Shown: positions 1-5,479 of the stretch, one piece after another
Layout of the letters: every line of letters begins with the position of its first letter
Position numbering within the stretch: position 1 is the stretch's first letter
Assembly: GCA_949293915.1 (NCBI GenBank)
Contig: CASFFJ010000078.1
Location: 1-8,756 of the forward strand
DNA from: an uncultured Christensenella sp.
GTDB taxonomy: Bacteria; Bacillota; Clostridia; Christensenellales; UBA1242
Length of the DNA stretch: 8,756 bases
Direction of reading: 5' to 3'
Translations under genes and position numbers: made by a program
Notes under the pieces: generated by a model
Databases searched by the model: none
What the model was told of the DNA's origin: nothing
What the model saw: the letters and a program-made list of their open reading frames with translations, nothing else

Positions 1-1104
1 CTAAAAGGCGATGAATTTTTAATTGAAAAATATAATGATGTTTATGATGATATTTTAACATATCAAACGATTTCTAATAAGTTGAAAGAGAAGCGTTTGC
101 ATCGTGGCGAAATCAGACTTAATATTCCTGAACCTTTTATTTTAGAAAATGCTAATGGCGAGATCGTTAGCATTGAAAACAGAGTGCAAGATGAAGCACA
201 CGAAATAATTGAGAGTTTGATGATTGTGTGTAACGAGTGTGTTGCAAAAAAATTCTATGAAATGCGTATTCCTTTTATCTATCGAATTCACGAAAAACCA
301 GATAGTAGCAAGGTTTCGCATTTGTCACAATTGCTAAAAAATATGGGTGTACACAATCAACTTGAAATAGATGGTGACAACCCAATGTCGTATCAAAGAA
401 TTATTGATAAAATCAAAAATACACCAAAAGAACGCACTTTGTCTAAATTGATTTTACGTTCTATGATGAAAGCGCGTTATTCATCTAGTTGTCTTGGACA
501 TTTTGGTTTAGCTAGTGAATTTTATTGTCATTTTACAAGTCCAATTAGGAGATATCCTGATTTGCAAATCCATAGAATAATAAAAAATATCTTGAATGGT
601 GTGCCAATAGAAGAAGTTAAATTTAAATATCAATCTATTGTCGATAATGCTAGTGAGCGCAGTAGCGTTTGTGAGAAAAATGCTGATCTTGCTGAACGTG
701 AAGTTGATGATTATAAAAAAGCTTTATATATGACTAAATTTATTGGTGAAAGATTTACTGGTGTTGTGTCTGGGGTGCAAGAATTTGGTGTGTTCGTTGA
801 ACTTGAAAATGGTGTGGAAGGTATGATTAAGTTAGAAGCGCTTCCAGATGATATGTATGAATACGATGAGATGAGTTTATCGCTAATAGGTAAACGACAT
901 CATTATACCATTGGAGATAGTTTGGAAATTGTGGTGGTTAGAGCGAATACTATGTTAAGACAAATTGATTTTGAACTAGCACAAGATTATAAATTGAGAG
1001 ATTTTGTTGAGAATAAAAAAACAAAGAAAAACACAAAAAATATAAAAAATGATATTAATAATCTAAAAAATAATAAAAAACATTATAAAAAATCTAAAAA
1101 ATAA
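1..1104 (+). CDS. rnr: Ribonuclease R, 3' part (5' end outside window)
   Basis: Processive 3'-to-5' exoribonuclease that degrades structured RNA, including defective mRNAs released by trans-translation. The frame is open from base 1, so the gene starts upstream; 367 residues are encoded here. Fragment residues ~1-215 are the end of the RNB catalytic domain, with the family hallmark FTSPIRRYPDL at ~178-188 (Arg residues contact RNA and the scissile phosphate) and the usual GHFGLA stretch before it. The catalytic Asp cluster of RNB enzymes would lie upstream and is not visible. Residues ~250-327 form an S1 RNA-binding domain (GVVSGVQEFGVFVEL). The last ~30 residues are an Asn/Lys-rich basic tail, as is common in RNase R. 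smpB follows on the same strand and ssrA lies nearby, matching the usual Bacillota grouping. RNase R is favoured over RNase II by the basic tail and the smpB context. Confidence 0.95.
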   Translation, partial: LKGDEFLIEKYNDVYDDILTYQTISNKLKEKRLHRGEIRLNIPEPFILENANGEIVSIENRVQDEAHEIIESLMIVCNECVAKKFYEMRIPFIYRIHEKPDSSKVSHLSQLLKNMGVHNQLEIDGDNPMSYQRIIDKIKNTPKERTLSKLILRSMMKARYSSSCLGHFGLASEFYCHFTSPIRRYPDLQIHRIIKNILNGVPIEEVKFKYQSIVDNASERSSVCEKNADLAEREVDDYKKALYMTKFIGERFTGVVSGVQEFGVFVELENGVEGMIKLEALPDDMYEYDEMSLSLIGKRHHYTIGDSLEIVVVRANTMLRQIDFELAQDYKLRDFVENKKTKKNTKNIKNDINNLKNNKKHYKKSKK

Positions 1105-1133
1105 GAAATAATTTTAAAATTATTTCTTTTTTT
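1103..1133 (+). terminator. Intrinsic terminator after rnr
   Basis: A perfect 13-bp inverted repeat (1103-1115 with 1116-1128) starts at the stop codon and runs into seven T residues (1127-1133). The stem is almost all A-T, with one G-C pair, so it may be leaky. Its placement directly after rnr fits termination. Confidence 0.7.
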
Positions 1134-1187
1134 ACATTAGAGTTGAATATGTTTATCTTGTCTTAATTCAAATATTATAATAATTAT

Positions 1188-1218
1188 TAGTGCAAAATTA
1201 TAAATTTTGTGCTATAAT
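1188..1218 (+). promoter_or_regulatory. smpB promoter -10 box overlapped by an imperfect palindrome
   Basis: A perfect TATAAT lies at 1213-1218, with no clear -35 box at the usual distance. Overlapping it, 1188-1199 and 1203-1214 can pair as a 12-bp stem (two G-U pairs in RNA) around the 3-nt loop ATA. It could be an operator-like site or an RNA hairpin in read-through mRNA from rnr. Another TATAAT at 1176-1181 is a weaker alternative. If 1213-1218 is used, transcription would start at about 1225, leaving almost no leader. Confidence 0.45.
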
Positions 1219-1226
1219 AAAAGGGT

Positions 1227-1670
1227 ATGAAAATTATGGCATTAAATAAGCGTGCGGGCTATGAGTATGAATTGCTCGATAGTTACGAAGCAGGAATTGT
1301 TCTTACAGGAGATGAAATCAAGTCGGTTAGACTTGGGCATTTTTCAATAACAGATTGTTATGCTTATATTAAAGGTGGAGAATGTTTTTTACGTAACAGT
1401 TATATAAAAGAATATTCAAATTCTTTTGATGCTGGTCGATTTAATAATGATACAAAGCGTGATAGAAAGTTACTCTTGCATAAAGATGAAATATTGAAAA
1501 TCAAGAAAAAAATTGATACTGACAAATTGACTATCGTGCCAACAAAGGCATATTTTGAAGGTAAAAATTTAAAACTAGAAATTAGGCTTGCACGTGGTAA
1601 AAAATTGTACGACAAACGCGAAACATTAAAAAAGCGCGATATTGATAAAAAACTTCGCGAAAAAATTTAA
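1227..1670 (+). CDS. smpB: SsrA-binding protein SmpB
   Basis: Small basic protein that binds the tRNA-like domain of tmRNA and places it in the A site of stalled ribosomes. The 147-residue length is typical. Family motifs are present: NKRAGYEYEL near the N-terminus, YEAGIVLTGDEIKSVR (~20-36), RKLLLHKDEI (~80-89) and the C-terminal GKKLYDKRETLKKRD, which leads into the basic tail read into the mRNA channel. The start is uncertain. ATG 1227 has a purine run (AAAAGGG, 1219-1225) only 1 nt ahead of it. ATG 1236 (MALNKRAG, 144 residues) has the same run 10 nt away, a workable spacing. If the TATAAT at 1213-1218 is the promoter, the mRNA would be leaderless or nearly so. Its partner RNA gene ssrA is 1.35 kb downstream on the other strand. 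Confidence 0.96.
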   Translation: MKIMALNKRAGYEYELLDSYEAGIVLTGDEIKSVRLGHFSITDCYAYIKGGECFLRNSYIKEYSNSFDAGRFNNDTKRDRKLLLHKDEILKIKKKIDTDKLTIVPTKAYFEGKNLKLEIRLARGKKLYDKRETLKKRDIDKKLREKI

Positions 1671-1676
1671 ATATTA

Positions 1677-1707
1677 AAAAAACGCCATTAAATTGGCGTT
1701 TTTTATT
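1677..1707 (+). terminator. Intrinsic terminator after smpB
   Basis: 11-bp stem (1677-1687 with 1694-1704) with a 6-nt loop. A GC-containing core (ACGCCA/TGGCGT) is flanked by A and T tracts, so it could work in both directions. It ends smpB transcription 6 bp past the stop. Confidence 0.88.
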
Positions 1708-1716
1708 GTCTTAGAA

Positions 1717-1739
1717 AACCATGGGATTGTCCCGTGGTT
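1717..1739 (+). repeat. IS200-type left-end hairpin
   Basis: 10-bp stem 1717-1726 with 1730-1739, one G-T pair and loop TTG. Imperfect subterminal hairpins in this position are the structures recognised by Y1 HUH transposases when they cut the transferred strand. The position, about 90 bp before tnpA, fits the left end. Confidence 0.65.
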
Positions 1740-1766
1740 CAAAAGCGGTTTACCTTTGACCAAAAT

Positions 1767-1821
1767 ACCTCCTATGTTAAAATTAGTTGTAGCTTACACT
1801 AATTTAATAAACATAGGAGGT
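1767..1821 (+). promoter_or_regulatory. Hairpin masking the tnpA ribosome binding site
   Basis: Outer stem of 12 bp (1767-1778 with 1810-1821) and inner stem of 8 bp (1780-1787 with 1798-1805), separated by a small internal loop. The right arm contains the entire Shine-Dalgarno sequence TAGGAGG (1814-1820), 6 nt before the tnpA start. Sequestering the RBS is a known way in which IS200 keeps transposase translation low. The structure survives although the gene is broken. Confidence 0.8.
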
Positions 1822-1826
1822 TTTGC

Positions 1827-2051
1827 ATGTCAATTGACACATATAGTTTAGCACATACTTCTTGGAATTGCAAGTATCACATTGTTTTTGCACCAAAATA
1901 TAGGCGAAAAGTTTTCTATGGTCAAAAGCGTAGAGAAATTGGCGCAATTCTAAGAAGATTGTGCGAGTTCAAAAAAGTTAATATAATAGAGGCTGAGGTT
2001 TGTCCTGACCATGTACATATTATCTGGTGGATTTTTGTTTTATTTAGATAA
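1827..2051 (+). pseudogene. tnpA: Truncated IS200-family transposase TnpA
   Basis: N-terminal half of a Y1 HUH single-strand transposase, 74 codons compared with roughly 130-155 for the intact family. SLAHTSWNCKYHIVFAPKYRRKVF (residues 7-30) and EAEVCPDHVHI (55-65) are family signatures; H62-V-H64 is the metal-binding HUH pair. After I66 the frame continues into unrelated WWIFVLFR and stops. A shifted frame from 2024 would read L-V-D, similar to the family's usual LV(E/S) after the HUH motif. A small frameshift therefore probably came just before the loss of the 3' half. The catalytic Tyr is absent, so the product cannot catalyse transposition. Translation begins at ATG 1827 behind a strong but hairpin-masked AGGAGG. 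Confidence 0.88.
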
Positions 2052-2827
2052 ACATTCTAAATCACTTAAATTAAAAATATCATTTTCTAAATTCGCTTCA
2101 CCTAATTTATCAATTGCCTTATAAAAAGCATGAATGAACGCTCCTACAGAGTATGGCTTTGGAGTATAATAAAGTTCAGTAGAGTCTTTTTCAACCATAT
2201 AACCATTATCAGCATTACATCTAGTGATTTTCTTTAAGATATCATTTTCTGTAGTTTTTTTGCTTCGTATAAAATCTCGAATGTTTTCAGTAACAAGCGG
2301 AACACCTAAAACTGTGGCTTCTGCCATAATATGCGCATCATTTGTTGGTATGTATTTATTATTATATGCGCTATATTTAGGTTCAATAGCGCCACATTCG
2401 CAGTATTGCAACGCTAATTTTTCCACTTTCATGATAAAATCTGCTAAATCTTGTGGTCGCACGCAAACAAGTTTACAATACTTCTCAAGAAAGCATTATT
2501 CATAGTATTTTTGTTAGGTTTTAGCTCATTAAGAACGATCGGTGAAAGAATAAGTTGTACTTTTTTGCTTATTATTAATTCTTTCATCTTGTGATATGAA
2601 ATCAAGTTTGAATATACTTGTTTGACATTGTCAAGTGTATATGTATCTCTAAATGTTGGCTCACGCATAATCCTAGGCAAAGAGTGGTAATCCATATTTA
2701 AAAAATGGCTTGAATTAAAACAATTTTTGTCCAATGCACCCTGCACCCTTTCATCATAGAAGTCAGCAGACATGAACTTTGACATATTTATAACAAAACA
2801 TGAATCAACTGCAACATAATTAGCCAT
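2040..2827 (-). pseudogene. PIN-domain nuclease (toxin-like), interrupted by a -1 frameshift
   Basis: Two overlapping minus-strand frames together encode one PIN-type ribonuclease. Frame 1 (2827-2444) starts MANYVAVDSCFVIN, with the first catalytic acid D8, and contains SPIVLNEL with acid E101. Frame 2 (open from 2495 to 2040) carries TNDAHIMAEATVLGVPLVTENIRDF, the third acidic site and the PIN C-terminal strand. Restoring one base gives about 262 residues. The join must lie between 2495 and 2447, probably near FA/VRPQD. I see no X-XXY-YYZ slippery site, so a one-base deletion or a sequencing error is more likely than programmed frameshifting. AAGGTG precedes ATG 2827, and the start overlaps the stop of the upstream small gene (ATGGCTAA). 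PIN proteins in such pairs usually cleave RNA, but the exact subfamily is not recognised, and a ~60-residue insertion after D8 is unlike compact VapC. Confidence 0.72.
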
Positions 2828-2996
2828 TTTTCACCTTCTTTGAATTAATTGTTTTTATATTCAATTTTTTTGCAGTTTTAGCCGCATTATTATAAAGTGA
2901 AGCATAATATTCAGTTCTTTCAGCATCTGTTTTGTTTAGAATTTCGTTCATTATTATTTTTTTGTTTTCTTCTAATTCTTCTAAATTATTTATCAT
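2820..2996 (-). CDS. Small hypothetical protein, putative antitoxin partner of the PIN nuclease
   Basis: 58 residues, starting at ATG 2996 behind AAGAGGG (3002-3008). An in-frame ATG at 3053 lies inside the tRNA-like part of ssrA and is not a credible start. The protein is highly charged and helical in character, acidic at the N-terminus (EELEENKK) and Lys-rich at the C-terminus, with no recognised DNA-binding domain. Its stop overlaps the PIN start by 8 nt, which implies translational coupling, and the small-gene-first order is typical of toxin-antitoxin pairs. The antitoxin role is inferred only from size, order and the PIN neighbour. No promoter is visible in the 19 bp between the tmRNA 3' end and this start, so it may be expressed by read-through from ssrA or from a promoter inside ssrA. 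Confidence 0.6.
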   Translation of the reverse strand: MINNLEELEENKKIIMNEILNKTDAERTEYYASLYNNAAKTAKKLNIKTINSKKVKNG

Positions 2997-3015
2997 AAAC
3001 CCTCTTAATAAGTTT

Positions 3016-3367
3016 TGGTGGAGATGATGGGAGTTGCACCCATGTCCTAACAAAACATAAACCCATACACTACATGTTTAGTCAATGACTGTATTCACAA
3101 AACAAAACTCACATTGACACTTTTGTTTTGCTAGTCTAAATCTACACTTTTATGCGCTAGACACCACATAAAAGCGTTGACCGATTTTCGACGCCAGACT
3201 TTAATGTATCGGTACCATTAAACTGACGGCTTAGGCTAAGCAGCGTAAGCAAGTTTATTGTTGTTTGCGTTTATTTTAATTCGTCGTTAGCGAATAGTGT
3301 GATTAGCGTGCCACCGCACGACATGCATATAAATGTATATTTTGCTAGTCGAAACTAATTCATCCCC
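3016..3367 (-). ncRNA. ssrA: Transfer-messenger RNA (tmRNA), 352 nt
   Basis: One-piece tmRNA. The 5' end GGGGATG (3367-3361) pairs over 7 bp with CATCTCC (3025-3019, one G-U pair), followed by A and an encoded CCA (3018-3016). The T arm is ATGGG-TGCAACT-CCCAT. The tag frame (3268-3236) encodes ANNNKLAYAA with the expected AA end. Downstream of the 5' end, CGTGC/GCACG (3307-3320) forms a short hairpin in the pseudoknot-1 region. The RNA is charged with alanine, enters stalled ribosomes with SmpB and adds the degradation tag. It is divergent from pyk and convergent with smpB, although in many Bacillota it lies downstream of smpB on the same strand. No hairpin terminator follows the CCA; the next gene starts 19 bp on. 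Confidence 0.95.
3236..3268 (-). other. tmRNA tag-peptide reading frame (ANNNKLAYAA, stop TAG)
   Basis: The resume codon is GCA at 3268-3266, then AAC AAC AAT AAA CTT GCT TAC GCT GCT and TAG (3238-3236). The 10-residue tag keeps the first Ala, Asn2 and the hydrophobic-AA terminus recognised by ClpXP-type proteases. It has an unusual NNN run, where many tags read AN(D/K)E. Confidence 0.88.
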
Positions 3368-3375
3368 TTGTAAGT

Positions 3376-3403
3376 ATTATATCATAAAAAATTAAAATTT
3401 CAA
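3376..3403 (-). promoter_or_regulatory. ssrA promoter
   Basis: On the minus strand, TTGAAA (3403-3398), a 16-bp spacer and a perfect TATAAT (3381-3376). The mature tmRNA 5' end (3367) lies 9 nt downstream, so initiation is at or next to the mature end. Confidence 0.82.
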
Positions 3404-3563
3404 CATTTTTTTAATTTTAAGACATAAAATTTATTAAAAATGTAAAATTTTGCGTGATTTTTTAATTTTAAATTAACAATCTAATATATAGTGATAAAAT
3501 TTTAAAATTATAAATTTAAATTGATTGTAGATTCATTAATATACGACATCCTTTTATGTTTGT

Positions 3564-3592
3564 ATTGTAGCATAGATAAAATCAATATGCAA
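3564..3592 (-). promoter_or_regulatory. Orphan promoter-like site reading toward ssrA
   Basis: On the minus strand, TTGCAT (3592-3587), a 17-bp spacer and TACAAT (3569-3564), with a predicted start near 3557. AAAAGG follows (3555-3550), but the ATG after it is too close and opens only 13 codons. No gene starts between here and ssrA. It may be a second, distal ssrA promoter or drive a short RNA. Confidence 0.45.
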
Positions 3593-3780
3593 ATTGAAAT
3601 TTGTAAAACATTTTTTAAAATAATCATTATTTTTTAAATAAAACCTAGAAAATTTATAAAAAATGTAAAAAATTGCAAAAAAAACTTAAAAAATAAAAAA
3701 ATATTATTAAAATAATGACGATATTTTTTATTTAAAAAAATGATTTACTACTTAAAATAATTTTCAAAATTAAATGTTTA

Positions 3781-3799
3781 TGATATAATATAAATGGAG
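3781..3799 (+). promoter_or_regulatory. pyk promoter (extended -10) and ribosome binding site
   Basis: TGATATAAT at 3781-3789 is a perfect extended -10 (TGnTATAAT). The -35 is weak: TTTTCA at 3761-3766 with a 17-bp spacer. GGAG at 3796-3799 lies 5 nt before ATG 3805. The predicted start is near 3796, which would leave a very short leader. Confidence 0.65.
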
Positions 3800-3804
3800 T
3801 TAAT

Positions 3805-5214
3805 ATGAGAAAAACAAAAATAATCGGAACAATTGGTCCAAGTTCATCTAGTTATCAAGTGTTGAAAAAAATGGTGCAAGCAGGACTTAATATTGTGCGC
3901 ATTAACTTGTCACATGCTGTTCGACACGAAATGGATATTTTAATGGAAACAATTCAGCGCATAAGGGATGAACTTAATGTTCCTTTGCCTGTTATGATTG
4001 ATACACGTGGACCAGAAATTAGAGTTAAAGATTTTGAAAACGGAAAAGCTGAAATAAAAAAAGGTCAACAATTCATTTTTACTGGGCGTGAAATTTTGGG
4101 CAATAATCACGCGGTCAGTATAAACTATCCAACTATTGTTAAGAATATTAAACTGAATGACAAGATTCTTGCAGTGAATGGATTGATGGCTTTTAAGGTA
4201 ATTGATATTAAAGGTAAAGATATTATAACAACGGCATTAAATACGGGCGAAATTTCTAATAAAAAAAGTATAAGTATTCCAAACTTAATGTTAAATATAC
4301 ATTATCTTAATGAGTTAGACAAAACAGATATTTTATGGGGAATTAAACATAAAGTTGATTATGTTGCTGGTAGTTTTGTAAATTCAAAAAATGATGTTCT
4401 TGCGCTTAGAAAATTCATCAAAGACAATGGTGGAGATTTGAAAATAATTTCTAAGATAGAATCGGTATGCGGAATCAATAATTTAGATGAGATAATTGAA
4501 CTATCTGATGGTGTGATGGTTGCACGTGGAGACCTTGGGGTAGAGGTTCAGATAGAAAAACTGCCCGCATTGCAAAGAATCATCATTGACAAAGCAATGC
4601 GTGCTGGCAAGGTCGTGATTACAGCAACAGAAATGTTGGAGAGTATGATTAAAAACAAACGTCCAACACGTGCAGAAGTTAGCGATATTGCAAACGCTGT
4701 TTATCAAGGTTCGAGTGCGATAATGTTGTCTGGCGAGACTGCGGTTGGTGTTTATCCAGTTGAGTCGGTTGAGACAATGTCAAAAGTGGCGTATGAGGCA
4801 GAAAAGAACATTGATTATCATAACAACTTTGTGATAAATAAATGTGAGTTTAATAGTATTACTGATATTATTTCTCACAGTGCAGTCGATGCTAGTTTTG
4901 TAGACAAAACAAAAGCATTGGTGGTTTTTACCACAACTGGTTTTAGCGCAAGGATGATTAGTAGATATAGACCAAACGTTATCATTATTGGCGCGACGCC
5001 TGATGAAGATGTTTATAGAGAGCTAGAGATGTATTGGGGAGTTTTGCCTATCAAGACTCCAATATATACCAGCACTGATGAAATGTTTGAGATTGCAAAC
5101 AAGATTGTACTTGATGGCAAATATGCAAAAGTTAATGATACTATTATTGTCATATGCGGAACGCCTAATCAAAATGGTGGGACAAATTTGATAAAAATTC
5201 AAAAGGTAAAATAA
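3805..5214 (+). CDS. pyk: Pyruvate kinase
   Basis: Last step of glycolysis: phosphoenolpyruvate + ADP to pyruvate + ATP, in the cytosol. The 469-residue length matches the basic A-B-C domain enzyme; the extra C-terminal PEP-utiliser-like domain of Bacillus pyruvate kinases is absent. Active-site landmarks are present: R32 in RINLSH (N34 and S36 being K+ ligands in the family), D66 in DTRGPEIR, catalytic K217 and metal ligand E219 in ISKIE, D243 in MVARGDLGVE, T275 in ITATEML, and PTRAEVSDIANAV at 287-299. The B domain spans ~70-165 and the C-terminal domain ~345-469. Departures: the usual V-D-D-G of the B-domain/active-site lid reads A-V-N-G (123-126), and the usual SF(V/I)R reads SFVN (N193). 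Core catalysis should survive; kinetics or effector response may differ. Transcribed alone from its own promoter. Confidence 0.96.
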   Translation: MRKTKIIGTIGPSSSSYQVLKKMVQAGLNIVRINLSHAVRHEMDILMETIQRIRDELNVPLPVMIDTRGPEIRVKDFENGKAEIKKGQQFIFTGREILGNNHAVSINYPTIVKNIKLNDKILAVNGLMAFKVIDIKGKDIITTALNTGEISNKKSISIPNLMLNIHYLNELDKTDILWGIKHKVDYVAGSFVNSKNDVLALRKFIKDNGGDLKIISKIESVCGINNLDEIIELSDGVMVARGDLGVEVQIEKLPALQRIIIDKAMRAGKVVITATEMLESMIKNKRPTRAEVSDIANAVYQGSSAIMLSGETAVGVYPVESVETMSKVAYEAEKNIDYHNNFVINKCEFNSITDIISHSAVDASFVDKTKALVVFTTTGFSARMISRYRPNVIIIGATPDEDVYRELEMYWGVLPIKTPIYTSTDEMFEIANKIVLDGKYAKVNDTIIVICGTPNQNGGTNLIKIQKVK

Positions 5215-5479
5215 AAAGATTGTTTATAGTTTATATTAAAAAATAATTTCTTATTTGTGCAATAAAAAAATAAAAAAAATTGTTAAAAAATACAAAAAAT
5301 ATAAAAAATTGTTAAAAAATATAAAAATTTTGTTAAAAAAGTCAAAATTTATTAAATTTTATTAAAAAAATTATTTTTTAAATATTTGTTTTTAAAAAAA
5401 AGTAATATGTATTGATTTTTTATTGATTTTTTAAAATTTATTTTATACTATTAAAGTTAAGTTTGAATATAATAATTAA
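5215..5479. repeat. AT-rich spacer with short interspersed repeats
   Basis: 265 bp that are almost wholly A/T and non-coding. TTGTTAAAAAA occurs three times, starting at 5280, 5309 and 5330. TATTGATTTTTT is repeated in tandem at 5410-5421 and 5421-5432. No GC-containing terminator for pyk is visible; the homopolymer runs may serve loosely. The VTT gene promoter lies at the right edge. Confidence 0.55.
5423..5473 (+). promoter_or_regulatory. Candidate promoters of the VTT-protein gene
   Basis: TTGATT (5423-5428), a short 15-bp spacer and TATACT (5444-5449). Separately, a perfect TATAAT (5468-5473) ends 6 nt before the ATG and would give a leaderless mRNA. The stretch 5433-5456 closely resembles the promoter at the far right of the window (8703-8726). 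No Shine-Dalgarno sequence precedes the start codon. Confidence 0.45.

Larger units (their letters stand above)
1711..2033 (+). mobile_element. IS200/IS605-type insertion sequence, 5' remnant
   Basis: The left part of an IS200-like element: a subterminal left-end hairpin (1717-1739), the tnpA leader with an RBS-masking hairpin (1767-1821), and the first part of tnpA. Similarity to the family stops just after the HUH motif, near 2024-2033. The rest of tnpA and the right-end hairpin are not seen in this window. Both outer limits are approximate because this family makes no target duplication. The remnant lies between the smpB terminator and the PIN cassette and cannot transpose by itself. Confidence 0.8.
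3368..3804. other. AT-rich intergenic region between ssrA and pyk
   Basis: 437 bp with no credible coding frame. It holds the ssrA promoter, the orphan minus promoter, the pyk promoter and many A/T homopolymer runs. A 14-bp T-rich direct repeat (TTTTTTAATTTTAA) is at 3407-3420 and 3458-3471, probably low complexity. The remainder shows nothing I can assign. Confidence 0.7.

Noticed and set aside
2447..2495. Programmed -1 ribosomal frameshift in the PIN gene
   Set aside because: No X-XXY-YYZ heptamer and no obvious downstream stem are visible. A one-base deletion or a read error is simpler, though not excluded.
2224..2505. Plus-strand ORF of 93 codons
   Set aside because: Antisense shadow of the PIN gene. 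It has no RBS and no recognisable domain, while the minus strand shows clear PIN motifs.
2997..3053. Upstream extension of the small minus-strand gene to 77 codons
   Set aside because: The extra codons lie in the T arm and acceptor of tmRNA. ATG 2996 has its own good ribosome binding site.
5280..5345. CRISPR-like or tandem-repeat array
   Set aside because: Three TTGTTAAAAAA units with uneven 29- and 21-bp spacing in near pure A/T sequence; spacers are not unique. Low complexity explains it.
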